Of a DNA stretch of 64,000 nucleotides, positions 54,050 to 64,000 are shown piece after piece. This DNA is from Diprion similis (taxonomy: Eukaryota > Arthropoda > Insecta > Hymenoptera > Diprionidae). Under the pieces are notes generated by a model. That model made no database searches and was not told the DNA's origin. It saw only the letters and a program-made list of their open reading frames with translations. The DNA lies in the NCBI RefSeq assembly GCF_021155765.1, contig NC_060118.1, positions 2,790,001-2,854,000 of the forward strand. Direction: 5' to 3'. Both the position numbers and the translations under genes were made by a program. Position 1 is the first letter of the stretch, and each line of letters starts with the position of its first letter.

Positions 54050-56006
54050 CACTTGCAGTATAACAGAGTTAATTAAAAGAATATTCAGACTATCTTACCG
54101 TAAGTAATTGGCAGAAGTTAAGGTGTTGGTGACTATAACGTGAGTAATTGGCAAAAGGTGTTGCTGACTACCCAGACGGATACCAGCGATATTCGAGGAC
54201 CATGATACAATATAATAACAAATAGATCTCCGATAATATATCACATATACAACAAATTATTACACCTCTAGACGATTGGCACACTCGGGTGTAAGGACGT
54301 ACGCAGACACTGACAATAATGATATCGAAAGCGAGATGTACTTTAATGCGAACGAATAACGCACTGTTAATTTCAATTGATATTCAATAATTCCTGTAAA
54401 TACATGAGTCTAAGCATAGACCATGCGGCGAGCCGTTGGTAACGTGACTGATAACAACGTAGCCCTCGCTGTCCTGCGTCAACAGCACGCTCATGCATAC
54501 TCACACAGTACACCCTGACACGCGCCCTCGCATCAGACATCAAAATTCTTCGGCCTGTTGAAGTGAGATTTAATCTCGGAAAGCGGCGTAATTTTATACC
54601 AGCAGCCACGCTTTTTATAACCTGCTCTTCACGACGCGTGTGAAATTAGTTATCGGCATCTCGTACAATGAATGTGGATGGTGCGGTTTGTTGAACGTCC
54701 TCCTTAATAATTATGATCATAGATGACTAAATGCTTGTTGTATTACTTGTTTGATAACTAACATTACACTATACGTTGGATAGGATAACATCGAGGGTCC
54801 CAATATATACGGAAATTTGAAATTAACGAATACTAAAAATTTTAAGGTGTTGACTTGACGTTTTTCGCGAATATTAGGAAAGTTCTCTTTGAGTTCTTCT
54901 CGAATTCTTTCCAAAGCTTCACGTTTTCATAGCCAATCAACGTCTAAATTAAACATAACTACTATCTTATATTCAAAGGGTTTCAATTGTTATTCTAGAC
55001 TTTTTTGGCTGATATTTGAAGTGCTCGCGCATTACATAAAGCAACGAATGATCTATGTGACACTCATACCGACGTAATAAAGTATCAGTTAAATTTAACC
55101 TATTACCGTTCGATATTATTTGTATGTACGCATGATCAGTATGACAATGGCATAATATGCACATAATGCACTTCTTATATTGAGGATCAATGTATCTTTT
55201 GTTTGTGAGATTTCTATCATCCTATCAAAATACGTGAATTCAAAATGAATACTAAATCACTACCTTAACTTTTCTCGATATCATTATACACTATACATTA
55301 TACATCCTATGATAACAACTACATATTACTATTTCCTTATTTTCTAGACACTGAAATTATGACTCCAAACTTTTGTCGGTTAATATTTGTAGCGCTTACA
55401 TCACCATGTAAGGTGGTAGCAGCTGATTGTTATAGCGCTTATTCCCCGTCAGTGGTGTAACGAAAGTGGTGTATACACGAACGCAATTGCGAATGCGAAT
55501 ATTTGTCATCAATAGTCACGAATGCATATGCAAATGCGATTGTAGCTATACATTTTCAAATCGTGGACCATTTCTCTATGGCTAGAATGAACAATTGGTA
55601 GACTTACAGATATACAATTTAAGTCGCACGCGCACATTAGCGCCGTTTGTATCTCAGTTTCTAATTCGCCAAACCAATCGAAATGAAGACTTTTGGTAAT
55701 TGATTTGTTTTTATTTTGGTTATGTAACGACGAATTGATAACAGAGTTTGTTTGATTATTGGACGACAAATTCATAATACGAATAAATTAAGTTCAGGTT
55801 CGGAGTGTAATTCAAACATACGAACTTTTATAATTGAAAATCATTATTAAACGAATCCTTTTGATCCTCCTTCACATAATTTTTGCAATTTCCGTAATTA
55901 AAACAGAAAACGTTTCCGACAGTCACATTCACAAAATATTTCCACAATTTTTGAAAATGCGAATGTGAGTATGAAGAAGTATGCAAATGTAAATATTCGT
56001 AACATC
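54050..56006. other. Gene-free repeat-derived stretch
   Basis: A copy of the TTTxAAATTAACGAATACT family lies near 54770-54860 and its downstream partner at 55060-55200. I see nothing else supportable. Confidence 0.45.
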
Positions 56007-56110
56007 ACTAACTCACATAAAGGGGTAGCAGCTGAAGTTTTTAGCGCACACATCTCCACACAGGGCAGTGACAGTTGATTTTCGAAGCGCTTTTACCCAC
56101 AAATGAGTAT
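56007..56110 (+). repeat. ~105-bp repeat, right copy of 41470-41580
   Basis: Direct orientation, about 90 percent identical by eye to 41470-41580. It lies just left of the Helitron region. Confidence 0.8.
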
Positions 56111-56453
56111 AGCTGCTAATTTTTATAGTGTATTCTGAATTCGAACAAAAATATCCCAGTAGACTGAAAATATCACAACTTTTGAAATCAATGTCACCAT
56201 TCTTGAATGTATGACTGTGTCAAAAAAAAATCATAATTGAAACGTCCATGAAGTGTCGACGTCATGTTTGATAATAGATAGACCTACTGGGACATCATAT
56301 TAGATTGAATTTCCCTATCGGTATATACCAACCTACTCTGAGAGAGCATTAACAATTTGTGATCGAACTCTGATCGAACATGAAAACTTACGCAACTATT
56401 GACAAACAACAATTGTAGCCAAAAATTTTTATGGCACGCATCAGCTGCTGCAT

Positions 56454-56639
56454 TCATAATGACACAGTGACATTCTGAAAACTGACATTGAACACACTCG
56501 GCTCTCCCATTAGTGTCCAGCAGGGATAAAAGGTAATTTTCACGAAAATCAAAATTCTCCACCTTCGATCTCGATACACACCAAATAATTTTCTATCCGC
56601 TTCTTTAATTACAGCAAAGCACTCGCTTGAATCTAACAT
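56454..56639 (-). other. Short unassigned ORF (MLDSSECFAVIKEADRKLFG)
   Basis: The 61-codon frame with an ATG start looks more protein-like at its N terminus than the surrounding chance frames, and an overlapping frame continues (56284-56562). It could be a first exon of a degraded host or transposon gene. No family recognised. Confidence 0.2.
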
Positions 56640-56875
56640 CTTGCCAAGAACTAATAAACAGGCAAAAAAAACTTTTAGTTGAGTGCTCTATCATAGCTTG
56701 CGATAATTGTATGATGAGTGGAAAAAATGATACACGCATAAAGCTGAGAAAGGAGCGCTATTTGGGGCGGCACTAGTAGGAGATCAGCTGTAATAACATA
56801 TTTTTTTTACTGCCAATATAAGTATTACAATGATCACAGAATCAATTGTTCACCAGTATGAATCAGTCATTTGAT

Positions 56876-58270
56876 TTACAAGGCACCTAAAATTTCCTTC
56901 TTAACGATATTTCTCGTACACGATTTGACGTCACCTGAATTTTGATTATAAATGATAACAGATTTTTCTGTTAGTAACACTTCGAGGTTGATCTTAGACT
57001 TGACTCTAGACAGAGCAGCATACAACTGACCATGGCTGAAGACTGGATTTGGTAAATATACTCCAACTTTATCAAAAGATTGTCCTTGTGACTTATTGAT
57101 AGTCATTGCACAACCTAACCTAACAGGAAACTGTCTTCTCACCATCTTGAACGGAACCTCCTCTTTGGATGGTGATAAATCTATGCGCGTTATTAATACT
57201 ATTTCTCCAGCAAAAGTTCCACCGATGATCTCAGTACAAATGAGATGCTGATTCAGCTTTTTGACAACCAGTCTAGTGCTATTACATAATCCTTGTGATA
57301 AATTAAGATTACGCAAATGAATCACAATACTTCCGACTTTTAACGATAACTTATGTGGTGGAAGACCATTTGGCGTCAATGAATTCATGAACTCAATCGG
57401 AAGATCATTCGCAATATCTGTATTGTCTGCATCCTCACCTGAATCTACGCTCAGATAATCAACGCTGGAACCTTTGATTTTTGACAATATTCCATTATTA
57501 ATAGCAATAACGTCGGTATCTGTCGGAGCCAGAATAACTTTACTAAAAGTTGATGAATCTTGTGGATCAATACTTTCCCCAAATATTTCTTGCACAATAT
57601 TCCCTTTCGACAGTATGTCAGTCGGAATGGTAACAACCTTATTGTTAAATTCAAATGAATTGGAAAATACTTCATCACCAATTTTCAAAAGCCATTGCTT
57701 GAAATCCGTTTGTCCATCACACACGCGAATGTTAACTTTCAATGACATATATACAAAATGACACCATAAACTGCTTCTTTTAACGCACGCTTCTATAATT
57801 TGTGTTCTGCTACCATGTCGTACGACAGGTAAAGTTTGCCGAAAATTACCGGAAACTACGACTACTTTACCCCCGAATGGTTCATTGCAGCAGCATACGT
57901 CTCTTAACATACGATCAACGGCTTCTAATGCATACTTTGATGCCATTGTTATTTCGTCCCAAATTATAACTTTTGCATCACAAATATATAGACCATGTTT
58001 GGAATTAGGTTTCATATTACACGTTGATTGTTCATTCAAAAGAAATGATAATTTAAACGTTGAGTGAGCCGTCCTGCCCCCTTTTAATAAGTTTGCTGCA
58101 ATTTCAGTCCATGCCACAGGCAATACTATTGCATTCTCACTATTCAACGTAGAAATGATCGTGTTGTGTAAGTAACTCTTTCCGCTGCCACCGAGACCGT
58201 CCAAATAAATACACGTATCAGAAGATAGACCACGAACTGCCGCCAAAACCGCATTGAATACGACACCTTG
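56876..58270 (-). pseudogene. Helitron PIF1-type helicase domain
   Basis: Walker A is LGGSGKSYL. Walker B is VIIWDEITMASK, followed by the motif III segment GGKVVVVSGNFRQTLPV. The C-terminal RecD/PIF1 motif is AMTINKSQGQSFDKVGVYL..LYAALSRVKSK. The domain is continuous to the stop near 56876 and carries normal helicase motifs. A frameshift near 58250 separates it from the Rep region (a shadow of the preceding frame continues to 58144). Apart from that shift it looks intact. Confidence 0.9.
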
Positions 58271-60889
58271 ATTTTGGTTAAACTATTCACGGAAACTTTG
58301 ACTGCCTGTTTCAACGCGATCACGCTATCAGTATTCTCATCATTACTGTTATGACACACTATAGAAAAATTTTCTTCAATAGCGGGTAGATTAAAAATGT
58401 TTAATGTATATCCATGGAATATCAGTATTTCATTTATCACTTTCAAAGCCTTCTGTTCGTTTTGTTTGTTATACTCGTTATGATTGACAAAATCAGATTT
58501 GTACTTTTCAAATAATTGGCGAGCATTGATCGGCATGCCAAACACACATATGTACGTAAATAACCGACACATTTCGGTCGGAAATTTCAAACTTGACGCT
58601 TCAGAAAGACATTTGTCCCATTCTTCGTCATCAGTAACTAATTTGCGCGCAACTGCCGCTTCAAAATAAGTTGGATAAATTTTACTACCATATGTGCGCA
58701 TATCTTGAAATGATTGAGCACCACGAACGTGTAATAACAACACTCTAAGATAATAACGCTCAGTTTCCTTTGGACTCACAAAGTATATTCTACCCAAAAC
58801 AGGTTTTACAAATTTCTTTCGTTTCGACCACTTTGTATATTTTTTTTCGAAAACGTAATAATTTGGAATTTCACAATACAAATATTGACGTGCTTCGACA
58901 TCAGTGGTGTTTAAAGTGAACCATGCAAGCAACGTAGATTCCTTATTTTTATCCATAGCTACTTTTTCTTTACCCTCTTCAAAATATACCACTTGTTCGT
59001 CTTCTACATGAACTGCTAATCTGTATATAGCATGGGACTGTTCATTCATCGGATATTCGTACAGACGATGCATTGCTTCAGGTGGACAAACATATCGCGT
59101 CGATATATATTCATCCACCTTATTGTACATGATGTTATGATCTTCTTGCACGTTCTCCATTCCAACAATCGCACAATCATGACCTTTATGGCAGTATTTG
59201 AATGAATATTTTATACACTGCACCGTCGAACATATCTCGACGTTGATGTGACTATTAAATTTCAATAACAAATATGCGTTATACGGCACAACGTCCTTAT
59301 TGTTAGCAGTTTTGCGTGTCCCATCTTTCTTTACATCAAAAACAATAAGGTTTCCGTCATCTCGCCTACGATAAAAGGGATAACCCTTCGAATGATAATT
59401 TGTTTCCAACACATAATCTTTCGGAAATCGTTTCGTACGTCTGTTTGTCTTCAGATCCATGCAAGGTGAAACGACATTTTGTTGACCACAATGGCCGTGA
59501 ATCATACATTGTTTAACGATGTCGTGTAGTAACGGATATCTTACCTTATCGGGTATCTCGGCCGAAACAATTTTGTCAACGTCATCTGCATCACGAATTT
59601 TGCTGTCTTCCTCTAGCCAAAACAACATATGAACATGTGGTCATCCTCGTTTTTGAAATTCGATAACATAAACATAAGCAGCAGTTTGACCAGGCCTTAG
59701 ATTTTCAACGATTTCCTCCCATTTAGGTTTACAGGTCATAGTAATGAATAAATCGGGTTTGCCATATTTTTGCAATATTGCCATTGCATCGATGAAACTT
59801 TGCTGCAAAGCTCGTGGACTCCCACTAAACGAAGACGGTAATATAACCATTTTCCCTATCCTTGCATTATCCCGTCCGGCTTTGTTGTGTAGATAATCAA
59901 TTACTCCTTTATACATTTCTGCTCGTAATTGACTTTGTTGATTTCTTATGAAATACAAACGATGACTTTCAACTTTCGTCCACATATCGACAATATATTG
60001 CTGGCATAAACTCCCCATACTCAGACATGGATTAAATCAGCCTCTGTAGCTCAACAGAAAGCTGTAATATTGCAACGCTGTTATATCACGTTTTCCTCCC
60101 GTTTGCTTCATCTTCAGCGTCCATCCGGACTGACCGGATGGAAAGATGAGAGGATATGTCATAGGGTCAACATGTTGACTCATAGATGATATACTTATAG
60201 GATCCTCACTTTTAGAATATACACATATGTCTCTTTGTAACGGAGGATCGCCATCTTCAGCAACGAACACCACTGCCACTTCATTGCATGTTGGTATGTT
60301 GAAACGATTTTTATCAACTGTTTCATCTTTCTTCAACCACATTCTAACTTCACGGGCTGGACAATCGGTTGCATTGGCCAACAATTTGTCGTTTTCTTCC
60401 ACCTCGTACATCATATTGAACGCCTTCGCATATGGATTGACCCTACGTATAACGTTATCCAATACGCTCAATACCTCTGCTAAGCAGCCGCTATTGCCGG
60501 GATATTGCATACGTACTCTAGTAGCGATCTCGTTATCAACAATATATAGTTGTCCATATTTACGGGATTCATTGACATCTGGATGTAGCGCATATGTATT
60601 ATGATAGGTTTGTCCACATACGGAATATAAATCGACCTCGAACTTTGAAGGCATCTAATTTGGCACCAAAACTTGCAAATGGCAAGGAATTGTTATAAGT
60701 TCTCGAATTCTTCCTGACATTTCTACTATACGCATCATTACCGTTGATCAATGCTTGAATCTCTTTCGGATAAGAGCTATCTTCGAAAATACGTACTTTA
60801 CCTTTGTGACAGCAAGTACTATACTTCTTATCACCGGGCAATTCAGAAATGAAATGTTTAGCATGACAAAACTGACACAAATGATTCAT
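58250..60889 (-). pseudogene. Helitron zinc finger, N-terminal domain and HUH Rep
   Basis: 60599-60889: zinc-finger CQFCHAKHF..CCHKGKV, then LPFASFGAKLDAF. Frame change near 60650. 60037-60654: FEVDLYSVCGQTYHNTYALHP, EVAVVFVAEDGDPPL and DPMTYPLIFPSGQSGW (Helitron_like_N). A TGA interrupts at 60037-60039, then the same frame continues with FNPCLSMGSLCQQYIVDMW. A second TGA at 59638-59640 directly precedes PHVHMLFWLEE, the HUH motif. DLFITMTCKPKWEEIV lies upstream. The catalytic YxxxY region is near YSFKYCHKGHD. Both TGA codons lie in an otherwise continuous frame, so only two nonsense changes and one or two shifts break this part. Confidence 0.88.
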
Positions 60890-62189
60890 TTCCCCAAATC
60901 ATGTAATTCTACTTTATCTTCTATAAAATCTGGACTATCAATCCAATCCAATGACAACCTTCCTATGGAAACCACGGAAGGATCAGTTCTCCTTCTTTTT
61001 ATCGCAGGTGACACCAAACCTTTTGTCCTATTACATTTTCTTTTCCTCACACTTTCCTCCCGAACAGACTCTTTCGTATTTGCCAAATTTTTCTTGGTTT
61101 GCCTTCTTTTTTTCTGACGTATTGCATCGGCCTTGAGTCTTTTAGCTCTTCGCTCCTCAGATTCTTTCGCGCGACAATTTTTCATTCTATCTGCATCGCT
61201 GTTACGGACCACGGAGTCCTTCGTATTTTCCACATTTTTTTTGGTTTCCTTTCTTTGCTTCTGACGTATCGCATCGGTCTTAAGCCTGTTGGCTCGTTGC
61301 TCCGCAGATTCTTTTGCACGACTTGCTTTTTTTCTACCTGCATTTTTGTGGCGTGATGCAGCCGCCCGTATGTCATCAACCTTTCCTCGAAATTCTGTGA
61401 TTTTCTTCGAATTTGGTTCAGTATATTTGAAATCAACTCCAGTATTGGCATTGAGGGGTCGATTCTCATGTTGCTGCTCTTTGTTGTACATGAGAACGTT
61501 TTTTTTAGATAAACCTTTTTGTGGCATTGATTTACTTGCTTTGATATTTACGTCATCGACTCCTTTCACAACTAGAGATTCATTATATTTGAGGTTACTT
61601 GTATGAATGGAAAGTGTATCAAATGATTCGAATTAAACATGTTAAATAAATGTTGTCTCATCCTTGATATATCATACTGTACCTCACAAGGATTAACACC
61701 AAAAACAATAGACGGTGCAAAAGCTATGGACAACACACCGTAATCCCAGTAATTACTTTGTTGCTGTACTTTTTCAAACACAACATGTATATTGTTAAAA
61801 GGTATCAATTTGCTTAAAAATATGTTATGATCATCGTGCAATACTCCATTGTTAGCGCTATCATATACGTGTAATACTTCGGTATCGTAGTAAACACAAA
61901 TCCAATATCCCAAATGCCTAGGCCCATGAAACAATATTTGCAGGCATGCTTCATTCTGCGAAACACTTCGAATTGATCTGGGTATTTGTACCAATAAAGA
62001 ACTTTACATACGATGAGACGATTGTTGCTCTAGTAGATCGCTAAATTTGTTCATATGCGTATCCAACAACATACCTGATTGACCAGTTCTCTGCAAGACC
62101 GCGAAATCATCCGGGGATAATTCTACATACCTGCGACGATTCATGGTAGTATTATTTTTTATTTTTTCCTCTTTTCCACTCAACTTCAC
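60886..62189 (-). pseudogene. Helitron N-terminal extension: inactivated C48/Ulp1-like domain and basic repeats
   Basis: 61572-62189 (two overlapping frames, joint near 62000) encodes a Ulp1-fold domain: ILFHGPRHLGYWICVYY, HVYDSANNGV, QQQSNYWDYGVLSIAFA, YDISRMRQHL. In active C48 proteases the HW motif supplies His and D-C-G the Cys; here those positions are Tyr and Tyr, while the Asp remains. 60886-61569 is very basic with two similar ~38-residue units (CRAKESEERRAKRLKADAI and RAKESAEQRANRLKTDAI), and ends in RRRTDPSVVSIGRLSLDW. Frame changes near 61570 and 60887 break continuity. Confidence 0.75.
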
Positions 62190-62650
62190 GCTCGCTCACA
62201 AATCAGCAACAATTCTCCAATTATACTTTTGACACCGATGTAATTGATTTTATCACGTCACACTCACAAACTCGAACGATTAAATCCATTATGAACGTAT
62301 ACGACGTAACGGTCTGGTAATCGAACATAAACTGAAGATTACATACAATGACGGGAGCACAACATAAATACACGACGTCCATGTGCCCGTCAATACGCCT
62401 ATAGAATTCAATCAATGTAGAGGTGGTTCGAGTTTTCATCTACGACGAATACCCAAACAAACATTTCCAACTCTATCATGACACAATAATATATATGGGA
62501 TATGCCGTGAATATTTCCATATATATACAAAATAGCCGTGCACCTGACGCACTGAGGGAGACAACCAGATTTACCTACAAGTCCACGTACCTCAATCGCA
62601 AATTTTATACGCAATTTCCATAAAGCACTCACGCTCGAGGGTGTGTTCCC
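62190..62650. other. Spacer right of the Helitron
   Basis: Several chance frames overlap on both strands. I see no recognisable protein. The Helitron 5' terminus should lie here. Confidence 0.35.
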
Positions 62651-62654
62651 CATA

Positions 62655-63690
62655 GATGTGAAAATTCACCAGGTAGATGACCTAGAGCACAGGAATTCCA
62701 GAATGTTGGCCCTGGAAATCAGAAGTCACCAGATGTTCGACCTGGAGCGCAGGAACTACGGTGCGCTTATCCTGCAACTAAAAATTCACCAGGTCAAGGA
62801 CCCGGAGCGCGGGAACTACGGTGCAGGGGTTCTGGAAATCGGAATTCACCAGGTAATAGGCCTGGAGCGCAGAAACCACGGTGTGCCAGTCCTGGAAATC
62901 GGAATTCACCAGGTAATGGACCTGGAGCGCAGGGACCACGGTGCGCCGGCCCTAAAACTTGAAATTCACCAGGTAATGGACCTGGAGCGCAGGAACCACG
63001 GTGCGCTGTCCTGGAAATCGGAATTCACCAGGTAATGGACTTGGAGCGCAGGAAACACGGTACGCTGGTCCTAGAACTCGGAATTCACCAGATAATGGAC
63101 CTGGAGTGCAGAAACCACGGTGCGCCGTCCTGGAAATCGGAATTCACCAGGAAATGGACCTGGAGCGCAGGAACTACGGTGCACCGGTCCTGGAAGTCAA
63201 AATTCACCAGGTGAAGGACCTCAAACGCAAGAACCACCGGGCGCTTCTCCTAAAAGTCAAAATTCACCAGGTAAAGGACCTGGAGCGCGGGAACTACGGT
63301 ACGCTGATCTTGGAAGTCGGAATTCACCAGGTAATTAACCTGGAGCACAGGAACTACGGTGCGCTTATCCTGAACTTCAAAATTCACCAGGTCAAGGACC
63401 TGGAGCGCAGGAACCACGAAGCGGTGGTCCTGGAAATCGGAATTCACCAGGTAATGAACCTGGAGCGCAGGGACCACGGTGCGCCGGTCCTAAAACTTGG
63501 AATTCACAAGGTAATAGACCTGGAACGCAGGAACCACGGAGCGCTGGTCCTGGAAGTCAAATTTCACCAGGTAATGGACCTGGAGCGCAGACAGGAAAGT
63601 CGGAATTCACCAGGTAGAAGACCCGGAGCACGGAAATTTACCCCACAAGTCAAAAATCACCAGGTCGACGATTTGGAGCGCAGAAACTAA
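62655..63690 (+). repeat. 60-bp minisatellite, about 17-18 units, open in reading frame
   Basis: The unit is built on GGAATTCACCAGGTAATGG, ACCTGGAGCGCAGGAACC and ACGGTGCGCCGGTCCTGG. The period is 60 with one or two 59-base units and a shorter unit near 63590. Because 60 is divisible by three, the array keeps an open frame encoding repeats such as EIGIHQVMDLERRNHGAPVL over 62643-63035 and 63001-63690. The shift between the two comes from the 59-base unit near 63005. GC content is well above the flanks. No start context or homologue recognised. Confidence 0.9.
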
Positions 63691-63911
63691 GATGCGCTCC
63701 TCCTGGGAGGTGGAGGACCTGGTGCTCGAATTCCGTGGAGCACGATTTTCGTACGTCCGCTCTACCGCGCGTTCAGTTCTGGACTGAGGAATTCTGCCGA
63801 TTGATTTTCGTCGGCTGGGAGTATACGACGTCATGAAAGAAAAAAATTCCGGTCGTCACTTTCGGGACCGACGAACAGACGAAATTTTCTGCCTTCGAAC
63901 TTTAATATATA

Positions 63912-64000
63912 GATTACCTACGCGATCTTGACAAAATACAGTCGATCTGATGAATTTTTATTTACATACTCAAGCTACATTCGACGTTTCGAAATTATTC
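63912..64000 (+). repeat. Dispersed repeat copy at the window end
   Basis: ACGCGATCTTGACAAAATAC, AGTCGATCTGATG and TTTCGAAATTATTC match 50390-50475. The copy runs out of the window. Confidence 0.7.

Larger units (their letters stand above)
56860..62190 (-). mobile_element. Helitron (rolling-circle transposon), minus strand
   Basis: One large RepHel gene is recognisable from its domain order: C48-like domain, basic region, zinc finger, Helitron N-terminal domain, HUH Rep and PIF1 helicase. The 5' end lies to the right, the 3' end to the left of 56876. The TC start and hairpin plus CTRR end could not be fixed by eye. Few lesions suggest a comparatively young copy. Confidence 0.9.

Overview
The window is eukaryotic nuclear DNA, most likely from an insect. 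The base composition is AT-rich, host-like splice sites (GT..AG) are visible, and almost everything recognisable is a mobile or virus-derived element typical of arthropod genomes. I infer a hymenopteran-type insect, but nothing here proves the order. I see no convincing ordinary host gene, no tRNA or rRNA and no CRISPR array.

Layout. (1) 1-10,140: a giant palindrome. Two apparently identical 2,660-bp inverted arms (1-2660 and 7481-10140, left arm cut by the window edge) enclose a Maverick/Polinton-like (adintovirus-like) remnant, here E1. E1 holds one intact minus-strand gene (2990-3889) and a heavily frameshifted protein-primed DNA polymerase B (4831-7467). (2) 10,141-13,830: mostly non-coding DNA with a retroelement primer-binding-site-like motif and an exon-like ORF. 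(3) 13,830-25,220: a second, much fuller adintovirus-like provirus, E2. It carries polB (+), then integrase, a small glycine-rich-start protein, a DUF8207-like protein and an FtsK/HerA-type packaging ATPase (all -). A divergent promoter region leads to a PLA2/pX-like minor capsid protein, an adenain-like protease, a penton-like protein and a double-jelly-roll major capsid protein (all +). polB, integrase, the DUF8207-like gene, ATPase and MCP are broken; the PLA2, protease and penton ORFs are open. An inverted fragment of the polB and integrase 3' ends recurs at 24,370-25,222. (4) 23,619-29,697: a segment bounded by ~415-bp direct repeats with poly-C tracts. It carries two intact unassigned minus-strand genes, 288 aa and 104 aa. 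(5) 29,700-34,530: a decayed Ty3/Gypsy reverse transcriptase remnant, one open 139-aa ORF and two TTAA-flanked palindromic or piggyBac-type MITEs. (6) 34,560-41,280: an ISL2EU/IS4EU-type DNA transposon with a THAP-DDE transposase (+) and a YqaJ/SWIM exonuclease-like gene (-). Its THAP exon is split by two nested insertions, a hairpin MITE and a P-element-like THAP transposon with 8-bp target duplications. (7) 41,290-56,110: a repeat-rich gene desert with a tandem array centred on the palindrome CCGACGCGTCGG, a 1.2-kb solo LTR with a 4-bp target duplication, a ~350-bp tandem triplet, a segmental duplication and hAT MITEs. (8) 56,860-62,190: a minus-strand Helitron encoding a C48/Ulp1-like domain, zinc finger, HUH Rep and PIF1-type helicase, with a few stops and frameshifts. 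(9) 62,650-63,690: a 60-bp coding-phase minisatellite.

How the genes relate: E2 once formed a virion-producing integrated virus. polB would replicate the genome, the integrase insert it, the ATPase package it, the protease mature the particle, MCP and penton build the shell, and the PLA2-pX protein probably breach membranes. E1 keeps only polB and the DUF8207-like gene. In both copies the second aspartate of polymerase motif C is lost, so neither looks able to replicate itself.
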